DNA from: Holothuria scabra
Taxonomy: Eukaryota; Echinodermata; Holothuroidea; Aspidochirotida; Holothuriidae
Assembly (NCBI GenBank): GCA_037179385.1
Contig: CM074193.1
Location: 39,898,846 to 39,962,845, forward strand
DNA length: 64,000 nucleotides
Direction of reading: 5' to 3'
Below are positions 1-12,775 of this stretch, piece by piece. Numbering within the stretch: position 1 is the first letter of the stretch; each line of letters begins with the position of its first letter. The position numbers were made by a program, and so were the translations under genes. Under the pieces are notes generated by a model, which saw nothing but the letters and a program-made list of their open reading frames with translations, did not search any database and was not told the origin of the DNA.

Positions 1-1329
1 CGGAGCTCATAGACTCCCAAACCAGGGAGTTTTGGGGATTTCATGTGTATGCAAAGACACATTTTGATTGGTTCAATTGGGTAGATGCTAACCAGCCAAT
101 CACAACTTTATCCCAAGCCTTGAAACAAATTTTCCTATGTAGTTTGTGTTATGAACAATCACAGTTTCCATGCTACTCTCAAAGCCGGCCAGCTGGCTCA
201 GCCTGTGTTTAATTCACCAAGGAACAGCAACACAAATCTGTGTTTGGGGATTTTTCAGGGGTCAATATTACATGCATTTCCTTGTCAAATAAAACATGGT
301 GTAAATTTTGGACAAGAAATTTAAGTGTCAAAAAATACAGGCATATCTATATCAGAAAAGAAACATAAGAAGCGTTTATGGGGTGTAATGTTTTGCTGCC
401 CAGAACCACCAAGATAAGAAAGTAACCCATTTTTACATGGAAATGGTTTTAGATGTTTCTACATGATTGCAAAAACAACCCAGTACAGTAAATTTATGCA
501 AATGGTCAGACCTCATCAGGGGATGGAAACTAGATAGAGCCTGATGTTGGCCCACAAACTTATTTTAATATCTGTAGGCATTTGACATGGAATGCAAGCA
601 ATCACACTGTGTTTACGGTTGATCTGTATCTTCAACCTAAATAGTAGGCCAACAAAAATTGTATCCTGTGAAATTAGTGGAACTGTTCCCAATATTTTCC
701 AACTTTACTATAATTAGGGTAATGCCATATGTACAGCCTAAGAGATGTAGAATATGTACAAAAACATGACCTTCCTCCCACTTTGCAAATAATTGGTATA
801 AATCTACTAGTAATGGTCATCAGGCTGATTGTTTTACTTTTTATAGAATGTAGCATAATTGTTTGAACACCAGCTTAAACCAATAGGTCTCAATGCATTC
901 ATGATAAGCACTTGAGAGCAGTTCCTCATTGGAAATGCAGGAGCATGTCATGTAACTGTGATATTGCTGACATCTATGTATGCATCAACTTTTAAACAAT
1001 TTTTGTGTGGTCGTGTAAAAAATTTTGAAGTCATTCTTTTCTCAGCTATTTTTCAAATGCTGATAAAAACCAGCAATCCTGGTATTTTAAGGGAAGTATT
1101 GAATTGGTGATACAATATACTGTCATAGGGTTTAGGTTCCTTGCATAGGCAAAAGTAAAACTATGTAGCCAAAAATGTGTGTGTGTTTGTTGTTTGTTTG
1201 TGATGCCAGCTTTGGTATGCTCTAACTCAATAAGGGAATGTTTGACTTGAATGAAACACGGTATATATATAACCACTGTGGTGAGAGGTTGTGCCCTATT
1301 GTTTGGATGCAGGACAATGTTATTTGGGC
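1..1329. other. Left edge: presumed intron of the HECT gene, nothing recognised
   Basis: AT-rich sequence without recognisable exon, repeat family or RNA gene. Short open frames on the minus strand show no family resemblance. Confidence 0.4.
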
Positions 1330-1830
1330 TCACTAAGGGTCAAACACTGAAAGGTTTTAAAGACAGTTTCTCAATGTAGGAAGCTTGGGATGGATTTCAT
1401 ATGTGGTATGAAGATATGTTATGATGTGGAGTTATAGCATGCAATTTTTGGTGGCAGTCAAATGTCATTTTTGGTCAATGGAGTGCAAAGACAAAAAACC
1501 GTGTAAATATTTATATCTCAAGGTAGAAAGCTTAGATAAATTTCATACTTCATATGTGGATGCATTATAGTGCAAAGATAAATCCTGTTATGTATGGTGG
1601 AGGTCAAAGGTCGTTTGGGGTCACCATGGATCAAAATCTGTAAACCATGTCAAAATTACATTTCAAGATTGGAAGCATGGATACATTTCATATTTAGTGT
1701 GTAGAAACATTTGGGGAAGGAGAGGAAACAGTGGTTTTTGTGGAGGTCAGAGGCTATGTGGACTCACCAGAAGCTAAACATGGAAAACCTTGTAAACATA
1801 ATATCTTAAGGCAGGAAAGTTGGGCTAAGT
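1330..1830 (+). repeat. HINE-like tandem units, diverged fragment
   Basis: Three to four units with 'atatctcaaggtagaaagctt', 'tttcatatgtgg' and 'ggtggaggtcaaaggtcgtttggggtcacc' match the tandem units at 2.6-3.4 kb and 13.5-14.4 kb. Neither end hairpin is present. Confidence 0.4.
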
Positions 1831-2188
1831 CACTTATGTATTTCTTTTGCTCACCTGCCCATACTTGCCGGTTAGAAAAATTAATCTCCCCTTACTACTG
1901 TCTGCCTCTCTGTAGTAAATAGATCAATTAAATAAACACTGTTAAAAATATTGTTTATCCAATGTGAATACTGTTATATTTTCAGGTAGAAAGGTTTTGG
2001 TGAGGTACTTTAATATGAAGGAAAGTATGTACAGTACCAACATCTTACAGTATGTCCATACACAGTCTTAAAAAAATTGATTGTGTGAAGTTGTCATATA
2101 TTTAAGTGGGTGTAGTACAATGATACTGAACAAAGCTTCAGTTCAGAATTGTATGCCCAGTTTACAAGACTCTTGATTTTTTTTCCAG

Positions 2189-2359
2189 GTGGATGATGGC
2201 GCTAATAGTCGTTTAGATTTACCTGCCATACGGCATGCATACAAACTGTTGAAAGACCTCAGACCACTGGACATATTTCTCTCTGTGATGACGAATGCAA
2301 TTGAAATCCTTTTAATGAATTTGAAGCGAGGGAAACTTGAAGCAGATGAAATTAGTCAG
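2189..2359 (+). CDS. HECT E3 ligase, window exon 1 (middle region)
   Basis: Fifty-seven codons, phase 0 in and 0 out, from residue VDDGANSRL to ADEISQ. The acceptor is a strong T-rich tract ending in ttttccag and the donor is CAG/GTTAGA. The peptide is amphipathic and helical (HAYKLLKDLRPLDIFLSVM), as in the poorly conserved helical region before the HECT domain in UBE3A and HECTD2. The first codon of the open frame is GTG inside the exon, not a start: the reading enters from an upstream exon outside the window. I recognise it mainly because it splices in frame to exon 2. Confidence 0.75.
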
Positions 2360-2544
2360 GTTAGACCAACTGAATACTGAATAGTATAAAAGTATTCTGA
2401 ATGTGTTCTTTGTTAATACAAGAAAGGTGTGTAGTATATTTCATTGCAGACTCTGAACAAAAAAAAAAAAAAAATTAGCAGTGGCTGCTGGTGATCCGCA
2501 CACTTTGATGGGTCTAGTATGTGGCAAGAGGTCTTCATTTCATT

Positions 2545-3693
2545 GGTTTTGATGATGAGAGAAACCTATGAAATCATAATGGCGTGTGTGTGTGGCATGT
2601 GTTTGTGACACTTTGCTAGTTAGCACGATATCTCAAGATAAGAATGTCTGACAGTTTTCAAACTTGGTACATGGATGTTCCCTATTGAGAGAAAGAACCC
2701 TATTGTTTTGGGTGAGGTCAAAGGTCATCTGGGGTCACCAGGGGTCTAACTCTGAAAATCCGCTTATCAAGATATCTCAAGATAGGAATCTTAGATAGAT
2801 TTCATATGTGGCATGTGGATATATTATGGTCAGGAAATGGTCCCAATTGTTTTATGCAGAGGTCAAAGGTCATCCATGGTCACTGGGGGTCTAACTCTGA
2901 AAATCTGCATATCAAGATATCTCAAGATAGGAATCTTGGATAGATTTCATATGTGGTATGTGCATGTATTATGGTCAGGAAATGGTCCCAATTGTTTTAA
3001 GCAGAGGTCAAAGGTCATCCAGGGTCATCAGGGATCAAACTCTGAAAATCTGCTTAACACGATATCTCAAGATAGGAATCTTTGATACTTTTATACGTGG
3101 CATGTGGATTTATTATGGTTAGGAAATGGTACCAATTGTTTTGAAAAAGGTCAAAGGTTATCCAGGGTCATCAGGGATCAAAGTTTGAAAATCTGCTTAA
3201 CGCAATATCTCAAGATCGGAAACTGGGATAGATTTTGTATGTTACATGTGGATGCGGTATATTTAGGAGACAGTCCCTACTGTTATTTGTGGGGGTTGTG
3301 CAGTAGTCTGAAATCCTTTTGAAATGTAATATTTCAAGAAAGCTGTCTGTATGTATGTTTTTCCATCTATTTTTTATCCATCTTTGGCTTTTTTGGAGGT
3401 CAAATGTTTTGTAGGGTCACTGGTGGTCAAAATGTGAATGAAAACCTTATAAGGTGTTAACACATCTTAAGGTGGGAATCTTGAATCAATTTCACTTGTG
3501 GTATGTGAATGCTTATGGTGAGAAGATGATTCCTATTTTTCGTGGTGGGGTTAAAGGTCATGTGGGATAACAAAATCATTTTTTATCACGTTAGTTTAAC
3601 ATTTGAATGAGAAGATAATGGTACATGATGGGATTATTTGAAATGGAACATTTATGTATAATCCAAACCTCGATGCATTTGTGCATTCTGGTT
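2545..3693 (+). mobile_element. HINE-like non-autonomous Helentron, copy A (subfamily 1)
   Basis: The 5' end is a hairpin (GGTTTT...GAAACC) followed by a GT-rich tract. Then come tandem units of about 145 bp containing gaggtcaaaggtcatc..ggtca and 'cacgatatctcaagatagg'. A conserved 130-bp tail ends in the hairpin ATGCA-tttg-TGCAT followed by TCTGGTT. The open frames inside (2813-3322) are tandem-repeat artefacts. Structure is seen directly; the Helentron class is inferred from the end structure and lack of a target duplication. Confidence 0.6.
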
Positions 3694-5057
3694 TGAAGAG
3701 GCAAACTTGGGGCTTGATTTTAGATGGAAAGAGTTGGTTTTAGTGATGAAGTAGATTATAAAGTTAGAAGCAACAGGTAGAAAAAGAGGTGCACAGAGAA
3801 CTTGCAGATACTACCAAAATACTTCAACTTAAAATTAAATAAAACACTTAAAGATTGCTCTAAAATTCCCTCATCTCCTTTAATATGTTTGAGAAAAAGT
3901 AACCCATGGGAATATAATTTTATTGCATGGCTTTTTGATTCTAATTGCTAGACTTACTTTATAGGCATATTTCTCTTCAAACATTGATGGTTTTTATCAT
4001 CATTGCAAATAGAGTTTAATTAAGCACAACCTTTGGGCCATGTCAATGATGTCATAACCCTGTTCACAAGAAGAAATAATGCTAAGTTAAAGTACCTCAT
4101 GCCAGCAAGTACTCTTCTGCATTCCTTCCATGGGTTATCATTACACATTCTTGGACTATTTGAAGGAGATTTTGATGTTGTTCAATGAGCATCTACTTTC
4201 TTCATTAGTCAGCTCTTTTGTAGCTTACATTGTTAAAATTAGAGGTGCACTGAATGAGCATTCTACTTTTGACAGATCCCTCACTTGACTTCTCTGTCTG
4301 ATAATGTAAAGTTGAGTGAGGAAGTATAGAAATCATCAGCTATTGATCTGAAAATGTGTAGCTAGCTGCATTTAAACAAAGACCATGCTTTAATTAGAAG
4401 ACAGTACCAGACACAACTGTATTTTGAACTTAATTTTGTCACTACAAGAGGCTGTACAAAAAATTAAAGTATATAGCTGTAAGACTAAGAATTTCAGTTG
4501 ACTCCATTTGCATAGTCACTAATTTGGGATTTTAAACAATTAGAATCTTACCAAAAAATCAGCAGTTCAATTATCTATCAATGGAGGAGGATAACCTGCC
4601 ATTAGCTGGAATAACACACACCTTGCTACTTGTCTAGATCACCCTAGTCTATTTTCTCATCCCACATTAGACTTTCCACCTAAACGTCATTGATATCTGG
4701 ACATTTAATGGATCAATAATACCATGACTCTTACAATGTACAAATTGCCACAGTAGCAATTGCAGAATTAAGCTCATTGTTTGTCTAAGGTTTTTGACCC
4801 AAAATGTGTCAAATTTCTTATTATTTATATTGCTTAGAGAATATAGGTGGTCAGCAACATTTGCTTAATATCTTGAGACTTACAGATAATAAGCCTTTTG
4901 CCTTTGTACAATTAACTCGATTAATGATATGTACATACAAACTGTAAGAAATGAGGTATTCTGTATGAAGATCACAATAAAGAACCATAAGTATTATACT
5001 GTCACATGATTGGAAAGGGATTGTAATAAAATGAGACACCAGGTTATACTCATTTTT
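3694..5057. other. Intron between exons 1 and 2, apparently low-copy
   Basis: No hairpin ends, tandem units or SINE body visible. The same holds for 5431-5895. Confidence 0.4.
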
Positions 5058-5430
5058 GGTTTATGTGAAAAGAGAAACTTATGCATTCATGATAGTCTGT
5101 GCGTGTGTATGTGCGCACCTGTAAACAATGCCTTAGTCTTGCACAACTTTCATCGCTCACACAAAGCTCGTAACTGGTGTGGCTACTGGAAAATTCGTAC
5201 ACTGCAATAAGCTCTGTAACGTGATGTGCAAGAACCCTCCCTAGCTCACGGTATTCATGAGCTGCATGACTTGACCAGCTAAAGGAGAATTCTGATGATT
5301 TCCTTATGGGGAACTGTTCTCTTTACCCTGGTACCCCATAGTACCAGAAAGGCACCATTTCTTTCATGTTTGAAACTTTTGAGGCAAGATGCCCTTCTTT
5401 CACTCCCAGTATACAGACTTGCAAAGTACT
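5058..5430 (+). repeat. HINE-like 5'-end fragment
   Basis: GGTTTATGTGAAAAGAGAAAC, TATGCATTCATGATAG and a GT tract are followed by the same internal sequence as at 15250-15480 ('gcacctgtaaacaatgcct', 'ccttatggggaactgttctct'). It ends without tandem units. Confidence 0.4.
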
Positions 5431-5895
5431 GTAAATAGGAATGAATATCATGAAATTTGGTGACCCGATATTAGTGTAAATTTAAAACATAGGTTGGAGC
5501 AGATTCGTTATTTTCCAGCAGAAGATTTTGTTTTAACATTGAAGGAGGATGCTCTGTTTCATGCAATCAACAAAGATTATACAGCTGTACATGATATATG
5601 AACCTCCATAGTACACATGTTACTTGATTAATGTAGCTAAACCATGTATCTTGAGATACCATGTTGACCAGCCTTATCAGTATTTTGTAGCAGTGTTACT
5701 GTGTGTGATACTGTAGTACCCTACAACAGTTCCACTTAACCCTCAGTAAATCCTCTCACCATTGCTTAATTGTCATCATCAGCATGAATTATTCTATGAT
5801 CATATGTAGTGTAATAAACAGATTTCATTCAGTTTTGTACTGTTCCATATTTTGAGATAGAAATTGAATATTTTGGTGTTATATCTTTTGTACAG

Positions 5896-6098
5896 CTGTT
5901 TATATTAATGGAGAATTTCATATTTGAAGAAAATCATAACCTTTTACTGATGCTGAGCCAGGTGATTGCCCACAGTCTTTCAGATGGTGCCAAGAATGCC
6001 TTCATAGAGTTCTTGTCTGCCTACACCAAGGAAAATTTCCTTCAGCTTTTGTCTGTATTTAAAAACTGCCTCAATTCATTATTGAAACCTAACCAAAG
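5896..6098 (+). CDS. HECT E3 ligase, window exon 2 (middle region)
   Basis: Sixty-seven codons plus two bases, beginning LFILMENFIF and ending KPNQ. The acceptor is ttttgtacag and the donor AAG/GTGAGA. The pattern of 'ILMEN', a helix with LLLML and a second helix with YTKENFLQLL matches the UBE3A-type segment written around IVMEN that precedes the HECT domain. The frame is open upstream of the internal ATG at 5908 back to the acceptor, so that ATG is not the start. Confidence 0.85.
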
Positions 6099-6477
6099 GT
6101 GAGACCATTTATTATTTTGACCAGCTGCAAGAATTGTGTTAAAATTTGCTTTAACTCCCATTGAAAAATGTCAACTGTTGTGGTCTACTTTGATGTGCCA
6201 CAGTCTGCAGTTTTAGGAAAATGCAAAAAGCTGCCCAAGACAGGGAGACAAACAGACCCTTCCATACAATATAATAATAGCAAACTTGACTTAGAATTTC
6301 CATGGTCAAATATAAACACACACCTTAATTTTGTAATTAACAAGTTACTGAAAGAAATGAGTCATTATTTGAGATAAGACAAATATGCTAGCCAATGAAA
6401 CCTTGATGAATGTTTGCATTTGATAACATTTGAGTGGCAAGATATTGCTTAATTCTATCCTTTCTGGTTTCTTTCAG

Positions 6478-6609
6478 CTCAAATAATGACATTTTGATTA
6501 CAGTAGCCCATGCTTTGTCTCTCTTTTATAAGGCCAATAAATGCTCAGAGGAAATGACAGGTACCTCTTTAGCAACAATTGAGGATTTCTATTGTGAGGA
6601 ATTATCACT
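6478..6609 (+). CDS. HECT E3 ligase, window exon 3 (middle region)
   Basis: The exon completes a serine codon with exon 2 (AG/C) and gives SSNNDILITVAHALSLFYKA, then ATIEDFYCEELS, leaving two bases (CT) for exon 4. The acceptor is tttctttcag and the donor CT/GTGAGT, both close to consensus. The piece corresponds to the 'IPFEEFINEPLNE'-type segment of UBE3A relatives, which links the helical middle region to the HECT domain. No long ORF spans it; it was found from the splice sites and the phase. Confidence 0.85.
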
Positions 6610-6689
6610 GTGAGTAATTTCAAGGTTTTAGTCCTGTTTAAAATTGTTCATTTGAAGAAAAATTACTTCAGTTTTTTTTATTCCTTGCC

Positions 6690-9600
6690 AAAGGCAGGCA
6701 AGGAATCTATACAATCGCGAAGTCATATGTGTGTGCACCTACAAATGCTGCCTTAGCAGGTACAGCCCTCTTGTGAAAGCTCAAGGCCCCCCCCCCCATG
6801 TCTTTCCTCGCTCATCTGCGGCTCGTAACTGGCCTATCTACCCAAAAATTCAGACATTGCAATGAGGTCTGTCACATGATATCTGGGAGACTGCCCACGC
6901 TTCAAGCATTCACATGCTTTGTGAGCTCACTAGCTAGAGAAATATTCCAATGATTTGCTTATTGGAAGCCATTTTCTATACCCTGCAGGGCTTAGAGTAT
7001 GGGTACTGTGTGTTTGTTAGTGTGTGTATGTGATGCTTTGATGTCTCAGGAGGGTAAGTGTGACTAATTTCATGCTTTTAAGAGTCACAATTGCTTTAAC
7101 AAATATTTACAAATGAGTTTACATTACAATGAACAACAAAAGAAAAGAGAGAGAATAAAATAAATTACAAAAATAAATATATATTTAACATCAAAAAGAG
7201 AAAAATAAAAAATAAAACAGTAATAAAAAATTGTTCAAATTAATGTAGGCCCCAGGCTAAGACTTAAACACTTGCTTACTTGCAATGCTTTGCTCTTAGT
7301 AATTTATTGTTAAAATTGAATTTGACACCTAGGTAAGAATAGTCATCAATCACTATGAAAAAAATTATCCCCAAAATTAAAAAAAAAGTTTTTTCCCTAT
7401 TTTACCCTGGAAAATACAACTATTTTTGCCTTATTTATATTAATGATCGGTGTGGCAATACTGTTAAAATCCAGTTAATGCTCACTGTAAGTCTTTTGCA
7501 CTCTCAGCTAGACTACAGTATCATTTGTGTGGCGCAAAGTGAAAAAGCTGAGAAAAACTGCATTTGAATGTTTTTTAAAAGACTGGCTTAAGTCAACTCA
7601 AATCATTTTGACCATTATTTTAACAGGTAGTAAAACTTTCAAAGTCATTCAAAAAAAAAGCAAAGTTATAGAAGTTTTCTTCCTGCCTAACTCCTAAATT
7701 AAAATAAAAAAATATTAGATTTTTGCCCCATGTTTTTCTACACATGATTTAGCATTTCTGTAGAATGACTGAAATACATTAAAAAACTCTGTATTGTTGT
7801 TGTTGGTGGAGGTTAAGGGTCATGAGAGGTCACAATGTTAAAATTTTGTTCATGCAATATCTCAAAAAGGGTAGCCTCAACTTTGCTCATAGTTGGTTTG
7901 TGGTTTGGCATACTGAGTAGATGATCCCTACTGATTTTGTTGGTCAAATGTCATTTTTGGTCACTAGAGGTCAAATGAAAATACCTTAGAAAATTTGCCT
8001 GAAAACAAGCCATCCCAAGAACAGTGACAAGCAGGTTTTAAATGTAACAATTTTGGGGTTCAGTACTAGTTGTCAATTTGGACACACGATAAAAAATAAC
8101 AAAAGTGGATTATTTTTGTTAGAAAAAATATATATTATACTTAAATAGATCAAAAATGTTCAATGGAATGAAATAGTCTTTTTTGATTGACCTCATCTAA
8201 ATACACATGCAGTAACTTTGAAGAAAAAACTATATGCATTCAATACAGAAAAAAAAATTGGCAACCTAACTCAATTGACACACATCACAAAATCGGCTCC
8301 TGCTTCACTATGGAGTCAGTAAACAAAAAAAAAAAAAAAATTTGAAACGGGGGGTTAAGGGAGTCACCAGTGCACCATGCTTTTCAATTTGCATACAAAA
8401 GACCTTAACTAAGCAAACTCCCCCTATTGACTTTACTTTTCCCATTTTTGAAAAAGCCTTCCTTGTTTGGACTACTGGTAAAACAAAGTTTGAAAATACA
8501 TTAAAGTATGCAGAGCATCATGTAAGATTTCACTCCACGTGACCTGTCACCTGTTCTGGCGTCTTTCCAAGTCATGGGGTGGAAGGCAGGGGTGGAAATC
8601 TCTGTTACAACCGTAGGGAATTACATGGAAACAAGCCCAGTGTACTGTGTACTAGAATATTTGCATGCTTGGTGCACCCCTCTCTTTCATCTCACTTCCT
8701 TCATGCATAGCTAGGTAACAACATACCATGCCACAAGGCCACACTTTCAGATGTTACAAATGTAAATAAACATAAATGAACAATAATCTGTTTACAAAGG
8801 GGAGGGGGGTGAGTCCTGGAATCCCCATCCTATGCCTAAACACCCATTTTTGTAACAAACAAGTTCTACTAAAGAGCCCAACTAATTTATCAACACACTG
8901 GGCAGCAGTGAGCAAGCCAGTCCACACCCAGCTAAGAACAGCGCCTCCGTGGAACGCATTCCTCAAATGTGCCACCTGTTCATATGCAATCTTTAATTGA
9001 TGTCATAATTGCTCTGTTTGGTAATACATAGTCTTTGCCTACAGTAAGAAAGTCCAGTCCCATCTATCCAATTAAGAGATTACCCCCTCAGGAAGATACA
9101 TGTTCCTGAAAATACGGAGTCTCACAAGCAACCTAATCATCACAGTTACTTGTGTCATATTTGGTGTGTGAGTGTATCTTACATTCTTGGTGCAGTTCAA
9201 AGGTCACTTGTTGTCAAAATATCATGATATCTCAAGACTGGTAAATGTGACTATGCTTGTGTTTGTTGAGTGCTAAACATATTAACAGAGGGGTTTAAGG
9301 TTACAACAGGATTTGGTATGTTAGAAAGATACTTATTCAAAGAATGTTGGTGAAATTTGCATTGAAATCTGATGTGTGGTTCTCAAGGTATGAGGCACAT
9401 AAAGTTTTCATATTTTCAACAAATAGTGATTTTGAAGCAAGCACATATGACATCATATCCCCACATTAATGGACAGTCTTTTGTTTTTCTTTAAATATTA
9501 GGAGTTGATTTTTTCCTCAACAATCCCCTATCATTGAAATGTGATTGCATAAGTGGCATGAGAACTTAACAAACTTTGCATCCCCCACAGGGAGGTCCTA

Positions 9601-11465
9601 TTCCTATCAACTTCAAGCCAACACAGCAGTCTAATAAAACAAAGGAAAAACAAAGTATTCCTTGTTAACGTGAGGAAGTAATATAAGCTCTGCGGCCCTC
9701 AAACTCACTTTGTAACACAAATCTCCTGACTCCATTGTTGATATCTTGAGAAATACATGTCCAATTTCAATGGAACTTTCACCACACTGTGTAGATTTGG
9801 TTCTTCTTTCTCATATGGAAATATAATTTTTTGTGTAAACTTCCCCTTTAAGTAGATGCTCCCAATGGTCTTTGGTGGAGGTCAAAATTCAGTTGGGGTT
9901 AAGAGCAGTCAAATTGTCAACACCTTGGAAACATGATATCTCAAGAAGGGTAAATGTGACTTCTTTCATATTAGATGTGTAGGCTAGCCATATTGAGTAG
10001 ATGGTCCCTAATTTTAGCTCAAACAAGGTGAAAGAGCTGTTTGAGCTATTGTGATCTGCCACTGTCACTGTCTTTCCATCTATCTATCATGTCTGTTCAC
10101 AATTGCCTTTAATGCTTTTAGGGGCACATTTGTCAAGGAACTGTTGCAGAACTTGGACACGTTGGTCATTTAATGAAGGGGTACATGTTGTGTTCAAAAA
10201 GTTGAGGTCAAAGGTCATCTAGGAATCATTAATGGCTGTGTGTTATCTCCGCCCATAAGGAGTGTTCATTGCCCTTGAAAGTTGGCCATAATATTCCTTA
10301 GGTAGTGGTTGTTGAGTCATGTATGTAAATTTGTTTATCCAAGATTATTGAAGGTCATACAAAGAAAACATGGGCGTGTTTAATCTACTTTTGAAGGGCT
10401 TCTAGCTTGTTAGGTTATAGGTCATCCAAAGGCCATGTTTTACTGTTATAGAAGTCAATATTTTGAAATGCTTTTTTCTTCTAGATGCTTTGCCATATTG
10501 CCCTACTAATTGCTCAGAATGACTGGCATGTGCAAATTACAAATTTCTTGTCCAACTTGGGATGAAAAACTGTGACACCCATTTCCTTTTTGACTAATTT
10601 TATGGCACCCCTCTATTTTTACTAGTCTCATAAATTCAGCTTACTATATGTTTCCCATTGAACTGCACTTCGTTTAAAACTGTCTGTGTCTGTGTACAAG
10701 TACTAAGTCATGACACTACTTTAACTAAGCCTTGCATGTGGAAGGGATGAACAGGGTCAAATTTCTTTTTTTGTGTGTTCATGGAGGAAGCACTACTTAC
10801 TTTTGTGTTATCACAGCCCATTAAACTTGCCTTGTGCCTTGATGATTACTAAACTTATACTGTTTTCTATAAAAAGAGTATTAAGCAAGGCAGTAGGGAG
10901 TTATCATTTTACCTGAGAGAAATTAAAACATTCTTAAATGTGGATACATCTGTTCAAGAAAGAACAGCCATGTATGACAGGCACAGCCCATGTAGTGATT
11001 AAAATACCCATTGCATGGGGAGTGATTTTCTTGGCATTGGAAGTCATCACTGTGCAGTAAATCAACAGTTTCGAGCTTTAGCTCGATGGTGCTCTAGTTC
11101 TTTGGTGGTCATTTGCAGTTACCAAAGGTCCAACAGTAGCTACTGTACCCTAGAAATTGCTTGTGAACTTAATAGTATTTCATGATAGGTAGCAGTGAGA
11201 GGTATCTCATAGTTTCACTGTATTGCTGGAGGTCAAAGTTTACTTGAGGTCAGGGTCATCAGAGGTCAGAACTCAAATTCCTGTAAACTTTATGACATCA
11301 ATAAGAGTAACTGTTGAGGAATCTCATAAACATTGTTGTTCACGTGCTTTTTCTATATTATAAAGAAGGTGAACCATATTGTTTTTGTTATTTATGAAAC
11401 ACAGTCAATTTGAAAAATATAAAATTTGGCAGTAAGGAATCATAGATCCTTTTGGCTTTCTGGTT
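6690..11465 (+). repeat. Diverged HINE-like repeat blocks (subfamily 2) filling the intron between exons 3 and 4
   Basis: A subfamily-2 5' hairpin stands at about 6690-6716 (ATTCCTTGCC-aaaggca-GGCAAGGAAT). Separate diverged tandem units appear at about 7000-7070, 7795-8000, 9130-9300, 9870-10030, 10195-10240 and 11220-11290. A subfamily-2 3' end (GGCAGTAAGGAATCA..CCTTTTGG then CTTTCTGGTT) stands at 11427-11465. No host exon lies between, so these may be the remains of one expanded element, but several independent copies are equally possible. The rest of the interval shows A-rich tracts (7180-7225, 8322-8340) and nothing coding. Confidence 0.4.
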
Positions 11466-11536
11466 ACTATACACGTATCAATATATTTTATACTCTTATT
11501 GACAATATTTAGATAGAAGTATTGATAGTGTTGATG

Positions 11537-12458
11537 TATGGCACGCCAAAAGGCTCACCAAATATGATGATGTTCTAAAAATACACGTTCATGTACTAAA
11601 ATTACACGTCCATGTACTAAAATCACACGTTCATGTATCAAAAATATAGGATGATGTACTAACCTCATACCATCATGATGTAAATTTACACCATCATGTA
11701 CTAAAATGTTACGATGTACATGTAAAATCACACGTTGTACATCTAATAACACACGTTGTACATATAAAAAGGTAAGATCATCATGTTATTATTGTCTCTT
11801 CCGCACGCCATACAGAGTGAGCCTTTCGGCGTTCCAGAAGTCCGCCAAAAGGCTCACCGATAAGTGATGTAGTAAAAGTACAGGTTCATGTACTAACTGC
11901 TTATGATCATGTACTGATTTCATAAGTTCATGTACTGATTTCATATGATCATGTACTGATTTCATACGATCATGTACTGATTTTTTACGATCATGTACTG
12001 ACATTTAGTACATGATCGTTTGAAATCAGTAAATGTACGTAAGCAAACAGTACATGAACGTATGAAATCAGTACATGATCGTAAGCAGTTAGTACATGAA
12101 CGTGTACTTTTACTACAACGCATTCGGTGAGCCTTTTGGCGGACTTCTGAAAGGCTCACTCTGTATAGCGTGCGGAAGAGACAATAATAACATGATGATC
12201 TTATGTTTTTACATGTACAACGTGTGTTTTTAGATGTACAACATGTGATTTTACATGTACATCGTAACATTTTAGTACATGATGGTGTCAGTTTACATTA
12301 TGATCGTATGAAGTTAGTACATCATCGTATATTTTTGGTACATGAACGTGAAATTTTAGTACATGAGTGTAATTTTAGTACACGAACATGTAATTTTAGT
12401 ACATGAACGTGTATTTTTAGAACATCATCATATTTGGTGAGCCTTTTGGCGTGCCATA
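11537..12458. mobile_element. 922-bp palindromic foldback (long terminal inverted repeat) element
   Basis: The two halves are near-perfect inverted copies meeting near 12001. The ends read TATGGCACGCCAAAAGGCTC and its complement. TTGATG flanks both sides (11531-11536 and 12459-12464) as a likely 6-bp target duplication. Each arm of about 460 bp contains an inner inverted motif, TGAGCCTTTnGGCG / CGCCAAAAGGCTCA, near 11820-11860 and 12128-12160. Each arm also holds many short repeats of the form GTACATGAACGT / ATGATCGTA. There is no transposase. Open frames inside (for example the SVHDRMK-type repeats) are repeat artefacts. Confidence 0.8.
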
Positions 12459-12660
12459 TTGATGTGCTTCCACATCTTAAATAAATATAGTGAAGTGATC
12501 ATTCATGTGAACAGATCTATTGTAGTGAATGTATTACCTATCAGACAGGAAGTGGAGTAAGAAGTGAAGCTAACTGTTATATGGACGCTTGATAATTCTG
12601 GGATCAGTCTTGGTTCTTTTTACAGCTAATGTACAAAAACTTCTTCATTTGTCATAACAG

Positions 12661-12775
12661 GAATTTAGACTATCATGAACATTACAAAAATTGGCAGAAC
12701 GGAAATGACTGCAGTAGTATGACTGAGCCAGCTCACCGATCCATTCTTGATTTTCCCTTCTTGTTAGACCCTGTG
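12661..12775 (+). CDS. HECT E3 ligase, window exon 4 (pre-HECT linker)
   Basis: The exon completes Leu (CT/G) and reads NLDYHEHYKNWQNGNDC to ILDFPFLLDPV, ending on a codon boundary before GTAAGT. Two AGs lie close together: use of the one at 12623-12625 would give an immediate stop in this phase, so the AG at 12659-12660 is chosen. The signature of a YxxxYxxWQ helix followed by a hydrophobic 'FPFLLDP' strand is shared with HECTD2, UBE3A ('CPFILNAVTK') and HERC4. The foldback element at 11537-12458 ends about 200 bp upstream. Confidence 0.88.

Noticed and set aside
1046..1333. Minus-strand 95-codon frame near the left edge
   Set aside because: No motif, no codon bias visible and overlaps repeat-like sequence at its right end.
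11555..12406. Repetitive peptides (SVHDRMKSVHD, VHERVILVHG) that look like a repeat protein
   Set aside because: They are frames through the palindromic foldback element; the same words appear on both strands.
12605..12660. Earlier acceptor (tttttacag at 12625) for exon 4
   Set aside because: In the phase left by exon 3 it gives CTC TAA, an immediate stop. The AG at 12660 continues the family pattern.
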